A DNA stretch of 64,000 nucleotides from JALORV01 sp963702595 (GCA_963702595.1 CAVPDC010000016.1:1-64000), one strand, 5' to 3'. Positions 9,253 through 20,660 are shown, counted from the stretch's first letter. Notes: generated by a model not told the origin, from the letters alone. Numbers and translations: made by a program.

Positions 9253-9379
9253 ACAAAACTGGCCACGAAGCGACAGATCAGGCCGCGGATGTCGCGTCGG
9301 ACCAACAGTTCAAAGGAGAGCCGCAAGGTCGATGCTGCGGCGCAATAGAACGTGCTTGCAGTGCCTATCGCGCGCATAG

Positions 9380-9410
9380 AAAAGCGGCGGAACCCTCGCG
9401 GGTCCCGCCG
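9380..9410 (-). terminator. Rho-independent terminator of the second TonB-dependent receptor
   Basis: An 11-base-pair stem with one mismatch (9385-9395 with 9400-9410, loop TCGC) is followed on the minus strand by C then TTTT. It lies just past the stop of the upstream receptor, so the two receptor genes probably have separate transcripts. Confidence 0.72.
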
Positions 9411-9433
9411 TTGTCAGGAGCCGAGCGCCTTGG

Positions 9434-12176
9434 TTACTTGAACTCGTACTTGGCCGGCCAGGGTCCAGGTCCGTCCCAGAGGATTCGCAAAGCGATCGTC
9501 GTAGGCGCGTGCCTGGAAGCGGTTGGTCTGGTTCGAGTACGGCGGATCGTTGTTGAGCAGGTTCAGCACGCCGGCCTGCAGCGTCAGGCCCTTGTAGCCG
9601 GTCCACGTACCGGACAGGTTCCAGACCGACCACGACCCGACCGTGTTCTGGCGGTACGCTGCGCTGCACCGAGGAGGCCGGGTTCTGGTCGAAGTAGCCG
9701 CTCTGGTAACGATTCCAGAGGGCCGCCGACCACGGACCCCAAGCCCAACCGAAATTCGTGACCTGCTGGTAGCGCAGCACCGGTCCGCCGAAGTTGGCGT
9801 TGTAGTTGCCGACCGGGTTGAACCACTGGCCGTTCTGCTCGACCTGGAACTCGTACTTCAGGATGTAGGTGCCGCGGATGCCCAGGGAGAAGCGTGCCCC
9901 ACTCCTGCGGCCGTCGTGTTCCAGGTAACTGTGCCGTCGATGCCGGTCGTCTTCGTGTCACCCAGGTTCTGGTTGGTGTTCATGATGTAGGCCAGCGGAT
10001 CACCGCCCGGGACCTGGCAGCCAGGGATCGTCGCGGTGCGCGATGCCGGCGCCGCGCTGCAGCGGACGAACAGGTTCCCGTACTTGACGGGATCGCCAAA
10101 GATCGTCGTCTCGCCCAGCACGCCGAGGTTGCTCGTGACCTTGTAATCCCAGTAGTCGAGGCCGAACGAGAATTCCGGCGTCGGCTGCAGGATGAAGCCG
10201 ATCGTCCAGGCGTCGGACTCTTCGGGCTGCAGTTGTTCGTTGCCGCCCGTCAGTTGCTGGAACTGGATGCCGCAGTCGCGCGACTGCTGCCCGCCTGCCT
10301 GCCACGTTCGGCACGCCATTCGGGCACAGCACCGGGTCGTTATAGCGACCGCCGGTGAAGGTCGTGGCCTGCGGCGCATACAGCTGGGCCAGGGTCGGCG
10401 CGGCGAAGCCGGTGTTGTACGAACCGCGTACCAGCAGCTGCTGGAACGGCTGCCAGCGGGCCGCGATCTTCGGGTTCGTCGTGCCGCCGAAGTCACTGTA
10501 GTCGTCGTAGCGGATCGCGAAGCCGATATCCAGGGTCTTCAGGACCGGGAAGTTCATCTCGAGCGCGACAGCCCAGACGTTGCGATCACCTTCACGCAAC
10601 GGCGCGGCGCCTGCCAGGCCGGAAGACGACGACTGGCTGGCCTTGGCGGTATCGGTCTTGAACGTGTTGTCTTCCGAGCGGTATTCCGCGGCGAGCGCCA
10701 GCTGCATCGGGCCGCCTGCCAGGCTGCCGAACGACGTCGAGTCCGACGCCGTTAATGCTCCACAGCGTGCCGTCGATGTCCTGGATCGTGCCGTTTACCG
10801 TGTTGGCGAACATGTAGGCCTGCCCCGCCGCCGTCTGGGAACCAAACGGGTTCAGGAACGGCGCGCCGTTAGCGCCGCTGATGCCGTTGACCAGCGCCGC
10901 CGGTTGCCATAGCCCTGCAGGAACTGGCTTTCCACCTTCGCGTTGGACCACAGCAGGTTCGCCGAGTAGTCCCAGTTCATCGCGTTGCCATCAAGCGACA
11001 GCACCGCGCGCTGCGTGTCGTTCTGGATTTCCGTCGAACGCGGGCCTAGCACCGTCGTACGCCAGCCGACCGAGATCGGGTTGGCCGGGTTAAGCGCCGG
11101 GTTGGTAATGGGGTGATGCCGTTGCCCGGGTAATACGGGCTGTTGTTGCGCATCGTCAGGCCGCCTTCGGGCGACGGTGCGATCTGCGAGGTCACCGTGT
11201 TCTGCGAGTAGAAGTACTCGAGCGCCAGGGTGTTGTTCGCGCCGAGCGCCAGCGAGCCGCGCAGGAATCCCGAATACTGTTCCTGGTCGGGGATGACCTG
11301 GGTGAAGAGCTGCGTGTCGGCCGAGCAGAAACTGTTGTTGCCGACACGGATCGACGACGGCGGGAAGCAGCCGGGAATGTAGGGATTCGTCGCCGTGTTG
11401 ATGGTGCCGGTCTGGGTGTAGTTGCCCGGGAAGGTCGTCGGGCTGGTGCCGTCGAATCCCTTGCTCGGGATGTACGAGCTTTCCATGAAATCCCGCTCGT
11501 TGCCCTGCAGCGGCTGCTGCTTGCGGTAGTTGAAGGCGCCAAACACGTTCCAGCCCTGGGTTGCCAGGTTGCCGTAACCGCCGAGCAGGCTGCCGACGTA
11601 GATCTCGCCGCCGCCCTCCTCGGGAATCTGCATCTCGCCGCCGACACTGATGCCCTGGTACTGCTTGCGTGTGATGTAGTTGATCACGCCCGCGATCGCG
11701 TCCGTGCCGTAGGTGGACGACGCGCCGTCCTGCAGTACCTCGACCCGCTCGAGCGCGGCCGTCGGCATCGTGTTGAGGTCGACCGCCACCGTGCCGTTCG
11801 GGTTGTTGACGATGCGCTTGCCATTCAGCAGCACCAGCGTCCGCTGCGCCCCCAGCGCGCGCAGGCTGGCGTACGACGCGCCGCCGTTGTTCCCGCTGAC
11901 CGATCCGGACGTGACCGCGCCTCCGGCGTTGTTCTGCGTGATCGTTCTCAACACCTGCTCGGCGTTGGTGACGCCCGCGCTCTGCAGTTCCGTGGCGCTG
12001 ATGCTCGTCACCGGCAGCGCCACCTCGCTTTCAATCCGCTTGATCAGCGAGCCCGTCACTTCGACGCGGTCCAGCGACTGGGTCGACGTCTGGCCCACGG
12101 CCCCCGGTGCGAAGCCCGCAAGTCCTGCGCTGAGCGCAGCACTGACAGCCAAGCTGAGCTTGGTCCTCTTCAACAT
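9434..12176 (-). CDS. TonB-dependent outer-membrane receptor 2 (about six frame breaks)
   Basis: A paralogue of the receptor just downstream, of near-identical corrected length (about 914 residues). The ATG at 12176 follows a GGAGGGG Shine-Dalgarno and gives MLKRTKLSLAVSAALSAGL, a signal peptide ending at about GAVGQ. Next come LDRVEVTGSLIKRIESE and plug motifs TLVLLNGKRIVNNPNG, LERVEVLQDGASSTYGTDAI and AGVINYITRKQYQG. The barrel is split over frames by single-base shifts near 11112, 10910, 10745, 10290, 9900 and 9665. Two of these look like lost C residues in short C runs (ACCCC near 11112, AACCGG near 10910). Pieces such as FLNPFGSQTAAGQAYMF, DIGFAIRYDDYSDFGG and LQPEESDAWTIGF align in order with receptor 1. 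I infer an intact gene with sequencing indels; genuine decay cannot be excluded. Confidence 0.75.
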
Positions 12177-12388
12177 GGTTTTCCCCTCCAAAGGATGATG
12201 CAGCGCAGCGGACGTGTCCCCGATACACGCTTAGCCTTGCCGTGCGGCGGAGATTAATCAATGTCGACGATGCGCAAGCAATTTGTGCGACGTCAATCGA
12301 CGAACTGCGCGCAGCCGTCGCGTTCTTCCAACAGCGCGATTTCTGCGCGCCTATGGCGACTTGGGGGAAACCCCAGCGCGAGGCTCGT

Positions 12389-13243
12389 CTAACTGTTGCG
12401 CTGCAGGCGGGGAACCGCGGCCAGCAATGCCTGCGTGTAGGGATCGCGCGGTGCACTCAGCACCACATCAGCCGGACCCTGCTCGACGATGCGACCATCC
12501 TTCATCACGGCGATCTCGTCCGCCAGATACTCGACGACGCCGAAGTTGTGCGTGATGAAGAGGTACGCCATGCGGAACTCTTCCTGCAGGTCCCGCAGCA
12601 GGTTCAGGATCTGCGCCTGCACTGACACATCGAGCGCGGAAGTCGGCTCGTCGCACACGATCAGCCGGGGCTCCACCGCGAGCGCGCGTGCGATCGCCAG
12701 GCGCTGGCGCTGGCCGCCGGAGAACTCGTGCGGGTAGCGACCGAGAACTTCCGGCCGCAGTCCGACGCGCTCCACCAGGGCACGCACGCGGTCGGCGCGG
12801 TCGGTCGCCGCGATCTCGGGCCGCAGCGCGAGGATGCCCTCCTCGAGGATCTCCTGCACGCGCATGCGCGGGTTGAGCGACGAAAACGGATCCTGGAAGA
12901 TGATCTGCACCTTGCGACGCGCCTCGCGCAGCGCCGCACCTTGCAGCGCGTCCAGTGCCGCGCCGTCGATCGTCGCCGCGCCTTCGATCCGCGCGACTCC
13001 GCGCAGCAGTTGCACCAGCGCCTTGCCGGTGGTCGTCTTGCCGCAACCGGATTCCCCGACGAGCGCGAGCGTGCGCCCCTCAGCGAGGTCGAAGGAAATG
13101 CCGTCCACAGCCCGGACGTAGCCAACGGTACGGCGCAACAAGCCGCGCCGGATCGGGAAATAAACCTTGTAGTCGCGCACTCGAAGCAATGGCTTCGCGT
13201 CCGTGACGGGCGCTTCCGGCAGTGGTGGGCCCCGATCGGCCAC
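12389..13243 (-). CDS. Peptide-type ABC transporter ATP-binding protein (OppF/DppF-like)
   Basis: Second ATPase of the importer encoded on this strand. It has Walker A GESGCGKTT, the Q-loop segment VQIIFQDPFSSLNPRMRV, the ABC signature EFSGGQRQRLAIARALAVEP and Walker B RLIVCDEPTSALDVS. It ends in the OppF-type extension (LSAPRDPYTQALLAAVPRL). The start is uncertain: GTG at 13243 gives about 284 residues, while a TTG at 13321 in the same frame would overlap the upstream ATPase by 47 bases. Neither has a clear ribosome-binding site. A small TGGGG-GAAA-CCCCA hairpin follows at 12362-12375 without a T tract. The remaining 212-base gap to receptor 2 shows only that gene's leader. Confidence 0.88.
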   Translation of the reverse strand: MADRGPPLPEAPVTDAKPLLRVRDYKVYFPIRRGLLRRTVGYVRAVDGISFDLAEGRTLALVGESGCGKTTTGKALVQLLRGVARIEGAATIDGAALDALQGAALREARRKVQIIFQDPFSSLNPRMRVQEILEEGILALRPEIAATDRADRVRALVERVGLRPEVLGRYPHEFSGGQRQRLAIARALAVEPRLIVCDEPTSALDVSVQAQILNLLRDLQEEFRMAYLFITHNFGVVEYLADEIAVMKDGRIVEQGPADVVLSAPRDPYTQALLAAVPRLQRNS

Positions 13244-13274
13244 CGTGGCATTGCGCAGCGCGGTTCCACTCCAT

Positions 13275-14249
<975 letters not shown>

Positions 14250-14262
14250 CGGCTCGCCCCGA

Positions 14263-15710
14263 TCATGTCGACTCCTTCAGCCGGAATCGACGCGGACGGA
14301 AGGCGCGCGAGCGCGGGTCGAAGGCCTCGCGCACTGCATCGGCGAACAGGTTCGCCGCGAGCACGAGCGCCAGCATGAAGGTGAACGCCGTCGCCAGGTT
14401 CCACCACACGGCCGGGTCGCGCGACATCTCGCTGCGCGCGAGGTTGATCATCGAGCCGAAACTCGAGGAGTTCGGATCGACCCCCACGCCGACATACGAG
14501 AGCACGGCTTCGTACAGCACGAGCGCGGAAAAATCGAGCACCGCCACGATCAGCACCAGGTGCATGACGTTCGGCAGGATGTGCCGCCACATGATGCGGC
14601 CATGGCTGACGCCGAACGCGTGCGCCGCCTGGACATACTCCAGCTCGGAGATCTTCAGCGTCTCGGCGCGCAGCAGCCGGCACAGCGTCGCCCAGCCCGT
14701 GATGCCGAGGATCACGCACAGCAGGAACAACCTGAACTCGGCGCGCTCGACTCCGGTCGCAAAGTTCTCCGCGTTCCTGTCGATGTAGACGTTGATCAGC
14801 AGCACGAACGCCGCGACCAGCAGGATCGGCGGGATCGCCGACAGGACCGTGTAGAAATACTGGATCACGTCGTCGATCCAGCCCTTGAAGTAGCCCGCCA
14901 GCACGCCGAGCGCGATCGCAAGCGGCAGTGTGGCGATCGTCGACAGCGACCCGATGACGACCGCGGTGCGGATGCTCTTCAGCGCCTGGTACAGCACGTC
15001 ATTGCCGGTGCGGTCGGTGCCGAACGGGTGGTAGTAGGGCCAGATGGCCGCCAGCCAGCCGATCACCACCGCGATCACCGAGGCCGTGAGGAGGATCGAG
15101 CGCCATGGAACCTCGGTTTCGCCGCGCGCCATTTCAGCGAGCGACGTCCGCCAACCGCCCGCCGCGCGCCCGCGCATGAGCGCCACGGCGAGGACCATCA
15201 GCACCGCGAACGCGAGCCCACCCGTCATGCCCCGCAGCGAACGCGTGCGCAGGTCCGATCGCCACTCCTGCGCCGGGTCCTCCAGGTGCGCGCCGCCGAA
15301 TGCCAGGCGCGGGTACTGGCGCACTTCGCGGCCGTCGATCACCGCCGTCTCGCGCTGGAACGACCAGTACGCGAGCGGTACCGAGTAGGTCTTCTCGCGC
15401 GCCTCGATGGCGTGCCTGAGCAGCACGTCGAGCAGCGACAGCGTGCGGGTCGCGTACGCGGCTGGACGCATCGCGGCGCGGCACCCGGCGCCGCGGCCAG
15501 CCGCGGCCGGAAGTGGACGGAGTCGAGCAGCGCCAGGCCGATGAAGACCGCCAGCACGACGGCGGCCGACATCGCCGGCGCGTCGCGCAGCACGTGGCGC
15601 CAGGTGGCGCGCAGGTTCGGGTTGCGGCGGACGTGGATCGCGTAGGCGATGACGGTCGCGACCACGAGCCACAGCACGAGGTCGGTCCAGAGGAAGACGA
15701 ACTTGGGCAT
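14263..15710 (-). CDS. ABC transporter permease, OppC/DppC-like with extended N-terminal half (one frame break near 15485)
   Basis: Inner-membrane permease of the importer. The first part starts MPKFVFLWTDLVLWLVV. The frame shifts near 15485 and continues with ATRTLSLLDVLLRHAIEARE, a soluble stretch (PLAYWSFQRETAVIDGREV), a helix (GGLAFAVLMVLAVALM) and the classic permease core. That core includes RTAVVIGSLSTIATLPLAI, the coupling region LEYVQAAHAFGVSHGRIMWR and AVLSYVGVGVDPN. At about 482 residues it is much longer than typical OppC (about 300); the extra length is N-terminal. The gene lies 12 bases after oppB-like and 13 before the OppD-like ATPase. Confidence 0.8.
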
Positions 15711-15722
15711 CGTTGCGCTGTC

Positions 15723-16702
15723 TCAGGCCAGCCGCACGCGGGGATCGACGAAGGTGTAGGCGATGTCGGTCGCGAGATAAGCGAGGATGTAGAGCAGCGA
15801 TCCGAGGAACACCATCGTGTGCACGATCGCGAAGTCCTGTCCCGCGATCGCCTCGACGACGTAGGTGCCGAGCCCCGGGATGCCGAAGAACGACTCGAAG
15901 ACGATCGAGCCGAGGAAGGCATACGGCAGCAGCGCGCCGACGTGCGTCAGGATCGGCAGCCAGGCGTTGCGCAGCACGTGGCCGAACAGCACGGCGGGCT
16001 CCGCCAGCCCCTTGGAGCGCGCAGTGCGAACGTAGTCCTTGCTGGCTTCTTCCAGCAACATCGCGCGGAAGAGCCGCGCCTCGGAGCCGAGCTGGAACAC
16101 GATGCCGACGACGATCGGCAGCGCGAGGAACTTGAAGAGATCGAGCCCCGGCACGAAGCCCGACAGCGGCACCAGCTTCAGCGTCTTGCCGAAGAACCAC
16201 TGCGCCATGATGATGTAGAAGAGGCTCGAGATCGACATCATGACGACGCACACGCACCGTGCCCCAGAAGTCGAGGTAGCTCGCCCGGAAGAACACCAGC
16301 AGCAGCGAGAACGTGATGCCGGAGAAGAGCGTCAGCAGCAGCATCGGCCCGGCCAGCGCGAGGCTGGCCGGGATGCGGGTGGCGATCTCGTGGCGCGATG
16401 TCGCGACCGCTGTCACTGGTGCCGAACTCGAGCGTGAAGAGCTTCAGCGAACGGTCGTAGAAGATCGTCTTGCGGAACTTGTCCGCGCCTTCGGCCTTCG
16501 CGTTGAACCAGAGCGGCTTGTCGTAGCCGCGCTCGGCCTTCCACTTTTCGATCGCGTCCTGCGACACGCGCTTGGCGCCGATGTTGAGCCGCGCGATGTT
16601 GTCGGGCGAATTGACGGCGAAGAACAGCGTGAAGGTCAGCAGGTTGACGCCGATCAGGATCAGGACCGCGTAACCGATGCGGCGGACGATGTAGTTCAGC
16701 AC
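15723..16702 (-). CDS. ABC transporter permease, OppB/DppB-like (two frame breaks near 16400 and 16255)
   Basis: Partner permease. The GTG start at 16702 gives VLNYIVRRIGYAVLILIGVN and overlaps the substrate-binding protein stop by seven bases (GTGCTGA). The first helix is followed by a soluble insert with AKRVSQDAIEKWKAERGYDK and LFTLEFGTSDSGRDI. In the next frame comes TRIPASLALAGPMLLLTLFS, and in a third frame MSISSLFYIIMAQWFFG and the coupling region DYVRTARSKGLAEPAVLFGH. Both shifts are +1 in the given sequence; corrected length is about 325 residues. Order of motifs and operon position make the family call firm despite the breaks. Confidence 0.8.
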
Positions 16703-18972
16703 GCGCGGCTCCGCACGGCGCCGGCTCTCATTGCCCGCCCTTGGCAGACGGCGAGCGTGCGGCCGGCGGTCTCCCGCTCGCGACGCTTCCAGCTGCGGTA
16801 CGCCGGCACGATCGCCGCGATGATCGCGAGGACGATCAGCACGACCGGCCACCAGATCGGGCGGTTCCACTCGGCGATCTTCGCGGCCCGCAGCTCGGGA
16901 TCGACCTTCATGTACATCAGGCGGTCATTGGCCAGCGGCGCCGGCTTCACGTTGCCGACCCAGCCATGGTGCACCGAGCCGGCGTAGGGGTTGTAGCCGA
17001 AGGCCCACGGCGCGTCCTTCTGCAGGATGGTGATCATCTGGTCGACGACCTGCTGCTTGCGTGGAACGTCGTCGAGGTAGCGCATTTCCTCGAACAGCTT
17101 GTCGAACTCGGCGTTCTGGTAGTTGGCGGTGTTGTTGCCGTTTCCCTGGGTCGCGGCCTGCGAGTTGGGGCCGTAGAGCAGGAACAGGAAGTTCTCGGCG
17201 TCGGGATAGTCGGCGAACCAGCCCCACCAGAAGATCTGCAGGCTGCCCTTGTCGGCCTTGTCCTGGAAGCGGTTGTAGTCGGTCGCGCGCAATTCGAGCT
17301 GGACGCCGATCTTGGCGAACTGCTTCACCATCCAGTCCACTTCGGCCTTCAGTTCCGGCGTCAGCGCGCGCTGGTAGTCGTAGTTGAGCACCAGCGGCTG
17401 CCCCGTCTTCGCGTCTCGCCCGTCGGGGTAGCCGGCCTCGGCCAGCAGCCGCTTCGCTTCCGCGATCGGCTTGCGCCGCGGCTTGCCATCGACGATGTCG
17501 TACACGGTGCGGTTGATCGCCTCCGGCCGGTACGCAAAGACACCGGGCGGCACGGCGCTCATCGCCGGCTCGCCTGCCGCCTTGCTCTCGAAGACGCGAA
17601 CGTACTCTTCCCAGTCGATCGCGATCGACAGCGCCTGGCGCAGTTTGCGGTTGCGTTCCTGTTCCTCGGGCGTCTTGCCTTTGCCGACGACAGGATCCCA
17701 CCAGTTGAAGCCGAGGTACCAGTTCGAGATCTCGAGCGTCTTCGGCATCTGGATGCCGCGCTCGCGGAAAAGCTGCGCGACCTTCTCCGAGTTCTTGACG
17801 TCATAGTCCATGTCGAGCAACCAGTCGAAACGCGAGATCTCCGGGTTGTCGTAGTAGCCCTGCATGAACTTGGTCTTGTGCGGAATGCGCTCCTTCTCGA
17901 TCGAGAACACCACCTGGTCGATGAAGGGCATCGGCTTGCCGCAGTCGGCGAGCAGGCCGGCCGCTTTGTCCGCTTCCTCGCCTTCGCACGGATAAGGCTC
18001 GCCGCGGAAGTTCGGATTGCGCGAGAGCACGTGCCGGCGGTTTTCCTGGTACTCGGTCAGCATGTACGGTCCGGTGCCGACCGGCCAGTAATTCATGCTG
18101 AGATTGCGCTCCGCCATGCCGGGCTGCGCGTAGAACCTGTCGACCTCCCACGGCACCGGGGAGAAGAAGCTCATCGTCAGCCAGTACTTGAACTGCGGGT
18201 ACTTGCCGTCCAGCCGTATGCGCAGCGTGTGATCGTCAATCGCTTCGGCGCCCGCCAGCGGGAACTGCCGGAAGTCGAGGAACGGCAGGTTGCGGTCCGT
18301 CAGCGGCCTGCCGTTGCGCAGCTTCTCGTCTTCCTTCGAAATACGTTCGCCGTACTCCTTGAGTCCCTTGATGTGCTCGGCCATCGGCGAGAACGACGGC
18401 GACTTGATGCGCGTCGTCGCGAGCCGCTTGATGCCGTAGACATAGTCGTGCGCCGTCAGTTCGCGCGTGCCCCGGTGCTCGAAGTCGAACGGCGTGCGCT
18501 TGTCGCCGAGATCCTCGCGCGTCAGCGCGTGGTAGCGCAGGTTGCCGGCATCCGTCCGTGCGCAAACGCCGGGTGCGGTGAATAACAGGATCCCCTTGCG
18601 AACCTTGATGTCGTAGACCGATTCGGCGATTTCCGCACCGGGCGCGTCCTGCGGCAACTCACGCCCTTCCTTGTCGTAGTAGCGCGGCATGGCGATTGCC
18701 TCCGCGGCGCGCGGCGCGACCTCGTAGGGCCGCTTCAGGTAGTGGAAGCGATACAGCGGCTCGAAGATCGCGTAGGTGTACGGAGTCTCGTCCAGTGAAT
18801 ACGAGGCCGTGGGGTCGAGGTACTTGGGCGAGCGCTCCTGGAAGGCCGTGAAGAACGTGTTGGTCTTCTCGGCACCGCTCGCATGGGGGCTGTTGGTGAT
18901 GTGGTCGCACCCGGCGAGCAGCACAGCACCTGAAGCCAATGTCACGGCGATCAAGCCGCGGACGACATCCAT
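16696..18972 (-). CDS. Peptide-type ABC transporter substrate-binding lipoprotein with C-terminal membrane helix
   Basis: Extracytoplasmic binding protein of the importer, SBP_bac_5/OppA type, 758 residues. The ATG at 18972 places a lipobox LLAGC with Cys22 for lipid attachment. Family segments include SPKYLDPTASYSLDETPY, KRLATTRIKSPSF, WPVGTGPYMLTEYQENRRHV, RNRKLRQALSIAIDWEEYV and FWWGWFADYPDAENFLFLLY. It is about 200 residues longer than typical OppA. Near the end it has a hydrophobic helix, WWPVVLIVLAIIAAIVPAYR, followed by basic residues, so it looks anchored at both ends. Upstream in-frame starts exist but would displace the lipobox. The frame is intact. Confidence 0.88.
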   Translation of the reverse strand: MDVVRGLIAVTLASGAVLLAGCDHITNSPHASGAEKTNTFFTAFQERSPKYLDPTASYSLDETPYTYAIFEPLYRFHYLKRPYEVAPRAAEAIAMPRYYDKEGRELPQDAPGAEIAESVYDIKVRKGILLFTAPGVCARTDAGNLRYHALTREDLGDKRTPFDFEHRGTRELTAHDYVYGIKRLATTRIKSPSFSPMAEHIKGLKEYGERISKEDEKLRNGRPLTDRNLPFLDFRQFPLAGAEAIDDHTLRIRLDGKYPQFKYWLTMSFFSPVPWEVDRFYAQPGMAERNLSMNYWPVGTGPYMLTEYQENRRHVLSRNPNFRGEPYPCEGEEADKAAGLLADCGKPMPFIDQVVFSIEKERIPHKTKFMQGYYDNPEISRFDWLLDMDYDVKNSEKVAQLFRERGIQMPKTLEISNWYLGFNWWDPVVGKGKTPEEQERNRKLRQALSIAIDWEEYVRVFESKAAGEPAMSAVPPGVFAYRPEAINRTVYDIVDGKPRRKPIAEAKRLLAEAGYPDGRDAKTGQPLVLNYDYQRALTPELKAEVDWMVKQFAKIGVQLELRATDYNRFQDKADKGSLQIFWWGWFADYPDAENFLFLLYGPNSQAATQGNGNNTANYQNAEFDKLFEEMRYLDDVPRKQQVVDQMITILQKDAPWAFGYNPYAGSVHHGWVGNVKPAPLANDRLMYMKVDPELRAAKIAEWNRPIWWPVVLIVLAIIAAIVPAYRSWKRRERETAGRTLAVCQGRAMRAGAVRSRAC

Positions 18973-19097
18973 CGTGGTTCCTACCGCGCGGTCGCGGAGC
19001 GGCTGCACAGCCTTCGTGGGGCCGGCAAAAAGCGGCGCATTGTAGTCGCCGGCAGGAGGCACCATCGGGACCGTCCGTTCAATCATTCCATGCCGCT

Positions 19098-19103
19098 TAT
19101 ACT
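19098..19103 (+). promoter_or_regulatory. Candidate -10 element for ybgC-tol operon
   Basis: TATACT lies 12 bases upstream of the ybgC ATG in the 143-base divergent gap between the binding-protein gene and ybgC. No convincing -35 is present at 16-18 bases; TTCAAT at 19078-19083 is too close. It would imply a very short leader. I see nothing else in this gap. Confidence 0.3.
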
Positions 19104-19115
19104 GCGCCGCAGCGC

Positions 19116-19565
19116 ATGTCGAAGATTCACTCTGCCGCAACCGGGCAACCGTTCACCTGGAAAGTCCGCGTCTACTACGAGGACACGGACACCGGCGGCA
19201 TTGTCTACTACGCGAACTATCTCAAGTTCTTCGAGCGCGCCCGCACCGAATGGTTGCGGGCGGCGGGCTTCGAGCAACGGCGTCTGCTCGATGAGTTCGG
19301 GCTGCAGTTCGTGGTTGCGCACATCGAGTGCAGCTACCAGCAGCCGGCCCGGCTAGACGACCTGATCGAGATCGACCTGCGGGTTGCAAAGACGGGACGC
19401 GTCTACATCATCTTCGAGCAGGCGGCGCGGCGCGGCACCGAGTTGCTTGCAACCGCGCGCGTGAAGGCCGCCTGCATCGACGCCCGCCGCTTCGCCCCGG
19501 CTGCCATGCCGGCTGATATGACTGCCGCATTTCGAACATTGCCAGGATTCAGCCCTACGCCATGA
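19116..19565 (+). CDS. ybgC: Tol-Pal-associated acyl-CoA thioesterase YbgC
   Basis: Hotdog-fold thioesterase of 149 residues encoded at the head of the tol-pal operon. The 4HBT motif VYYEDTDTGGIVYYANYLKF carries the catalytic aspartate region, followed by FFERARTEWLRAAGFEQ. Known YbgC hydrolyses acyl-CoA or acyl-ACP and associates with phospholipid enzymes at the inner membrane; its link to Tol-Pal is mostly genetic. The ATG at 19116 was chosen because upstream in-frame sequence is non-conserved and lies in the divergent promoter region. The stop overlaps the tolQ start (ATGA). Confidence 0.93.
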   Translation: MSKIHSAATGQPFTWKVRVYYEDTDTGGIVYYANYLKFFERARTEWLRAAGFEQRRLLDEFGLQFVVAHIECSYQQPARLDDLIEIDLRVAKTGRVYIIFEQAARRGTELLATARVKAACIDARRFAPAAMPADMTAAFRTLPGFSPTP

Positions 19566-20233
19566 CAGCTGCCACTGACCTCTCGATCCTTTCGCTGATG
19601 ACCAAGGCCACGCTGGTCGTTCAGCTCGTAATGCTGCTGCTGGCCGTGCTCTCGATCGCCTCCTGGACCGCGATCTTTCAAAAGGGTTTCGCGATCAAGC
19701 GTGCCAAGCGCGAGACCGAGAACTTCGAAGGCCAGTTCTGGAGCGGCACCGAGCTATCCCAGCTCTACCAGAAGGCGTCGAACCCGCGTCACCGCACCGG
19801 CGCGCTCGAACGCATCTTCGAGGCCGGCATGAGCGAGTTCCTGAAGCTGCGAGGCCGGGGCGATGCGCAGGCCACGCTCGACGGCGCGCGCCGCGCAATG
19901 CGCGCGTCCTACCAGCGCGAAATGGACGGGCTCGAATCGCGCCTCAACTTCCTCGCTTCGGTCGGCTCGGTCAGCCCATACATCGGCCTCTTTGGCACTG
20001 TGTGGGGAATCATGCACGCGTTCACCGGTCTATCGAATCTGCAGCAGGCCAACCTGGCGAGCGTGGCACCCGGCATCGCCGAGGCGCTGGTCGCCACCGC
20101 GATCGGCCTGTTCGCGGCGATCCCTGCGGTGGTCGCCTACAACCGGTTCGCCAACGACATCGACCGGCTGGCCAACCGCTTCGAGAGCTTCATGGAAGAA
20201 TTCCTGAACATCCTGCAGCGGCAGAGGTCGTAG
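19562..20233 (+). CDS. tolQ: Tol-Pal system proton channel subunit TolQ
   Basis: TolQ, with TolR, forms the proton-driven motor that powers Tol-Pal constriction of the outer membrane at division. The 223-residue protein has three membrane segments: about residues 10-40, 133-160 (with YIGLFGTVWGIMHAFTGL) and 172-195 (ALVATAIGLFAAIPAVVAYN). The cytoplasmic loop lies between the first two. It overlaps ybgC by four bases and precedes tolR by four, so the genes are tightly coupled. It differs clearly from the ExbB at 2.7-3.6 kb. Confidence 0.95.
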   Translation: MTAATDLSILSLMTKATLVVQLVMLLLAVLSIASWTAIFQKGFAIKRAKRETENFEGQFWSGTELSQLYQKASNPRHRTGALERIFEAGMSEFLKLRGRGDAQATLDGARRAMRASYQREMDGLESRLNFLASVGSVSPYIGLFGTVWGIMHAFTGLSNLQQANLASVAPGIAEALVATAIGLFAAIPAVVAYNRFANDIDRLANRFESFMEEFLNILQRQRS

Positions 20234-20237
20234 CACC

Positions 20238-20660
20238 ATGGCCCTGGTCGCGCGCCGCGGCGGTCGACGCCGTCGCCTGATGGCAGACATCAACGTCGTT
20301 CCCTACGTCGACGTGATGCTGGTGCTGGTCGTGATCCTGATGGTCGCCGCGCCATTCGTGAACCCGAGTGTCGTCGATCTCCCGTCGGTGGCAAAGGCCG
20401 GCCAGCAGCGGGACGTTCCGATACGCGTCGTGGTGCGGTCCGACGGACGCGTGTCCATTCTCGAGCCCGGCAAGGGCGAGACGCCGATCCCGGCCGGGCA
20501 GTTGATTGCGTCGGTGCGGTCGCGCCAGAAGACTCCCGGTACGCCCGTGGTCATCGAGGCCGACGCCAAGGTCCAGTACAAGTCCGTCGTCGATGTGATG
20601 CGCGACATGCAGAAGGCTGGCATCGAGCGCGTCGGGTTGTCGGTCCAGCTCGTCCAATGA
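20238..20660 (+). CDS. tolR: Tol-Pal system protein TolR
   Basis: ExbD-family partner of TolQ, 140 residues. A basic head (RRGGRRRRL) is followed by one membrane helix, VPYVDVMLVLVVILMVAAPF, with the ion-path aspartate at residue 25. The periplasmic domain ends RVGLSVQLVQ. The stop overlaps the tolA start (ATGA). Confidence 0.94.
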   Translation: MALVARRGGRRRRLMADINVVPYVDVMLVLVVILMVAAPFVNPSVVDLPSVAKAGQQRDVPIRVVVRSDGRVSILEPGKGETPIPAGQLIASVRSRQKTPGTPVVIEADAKVQYKSVVDVMRDMQKAGIERVGLSVQLVQ

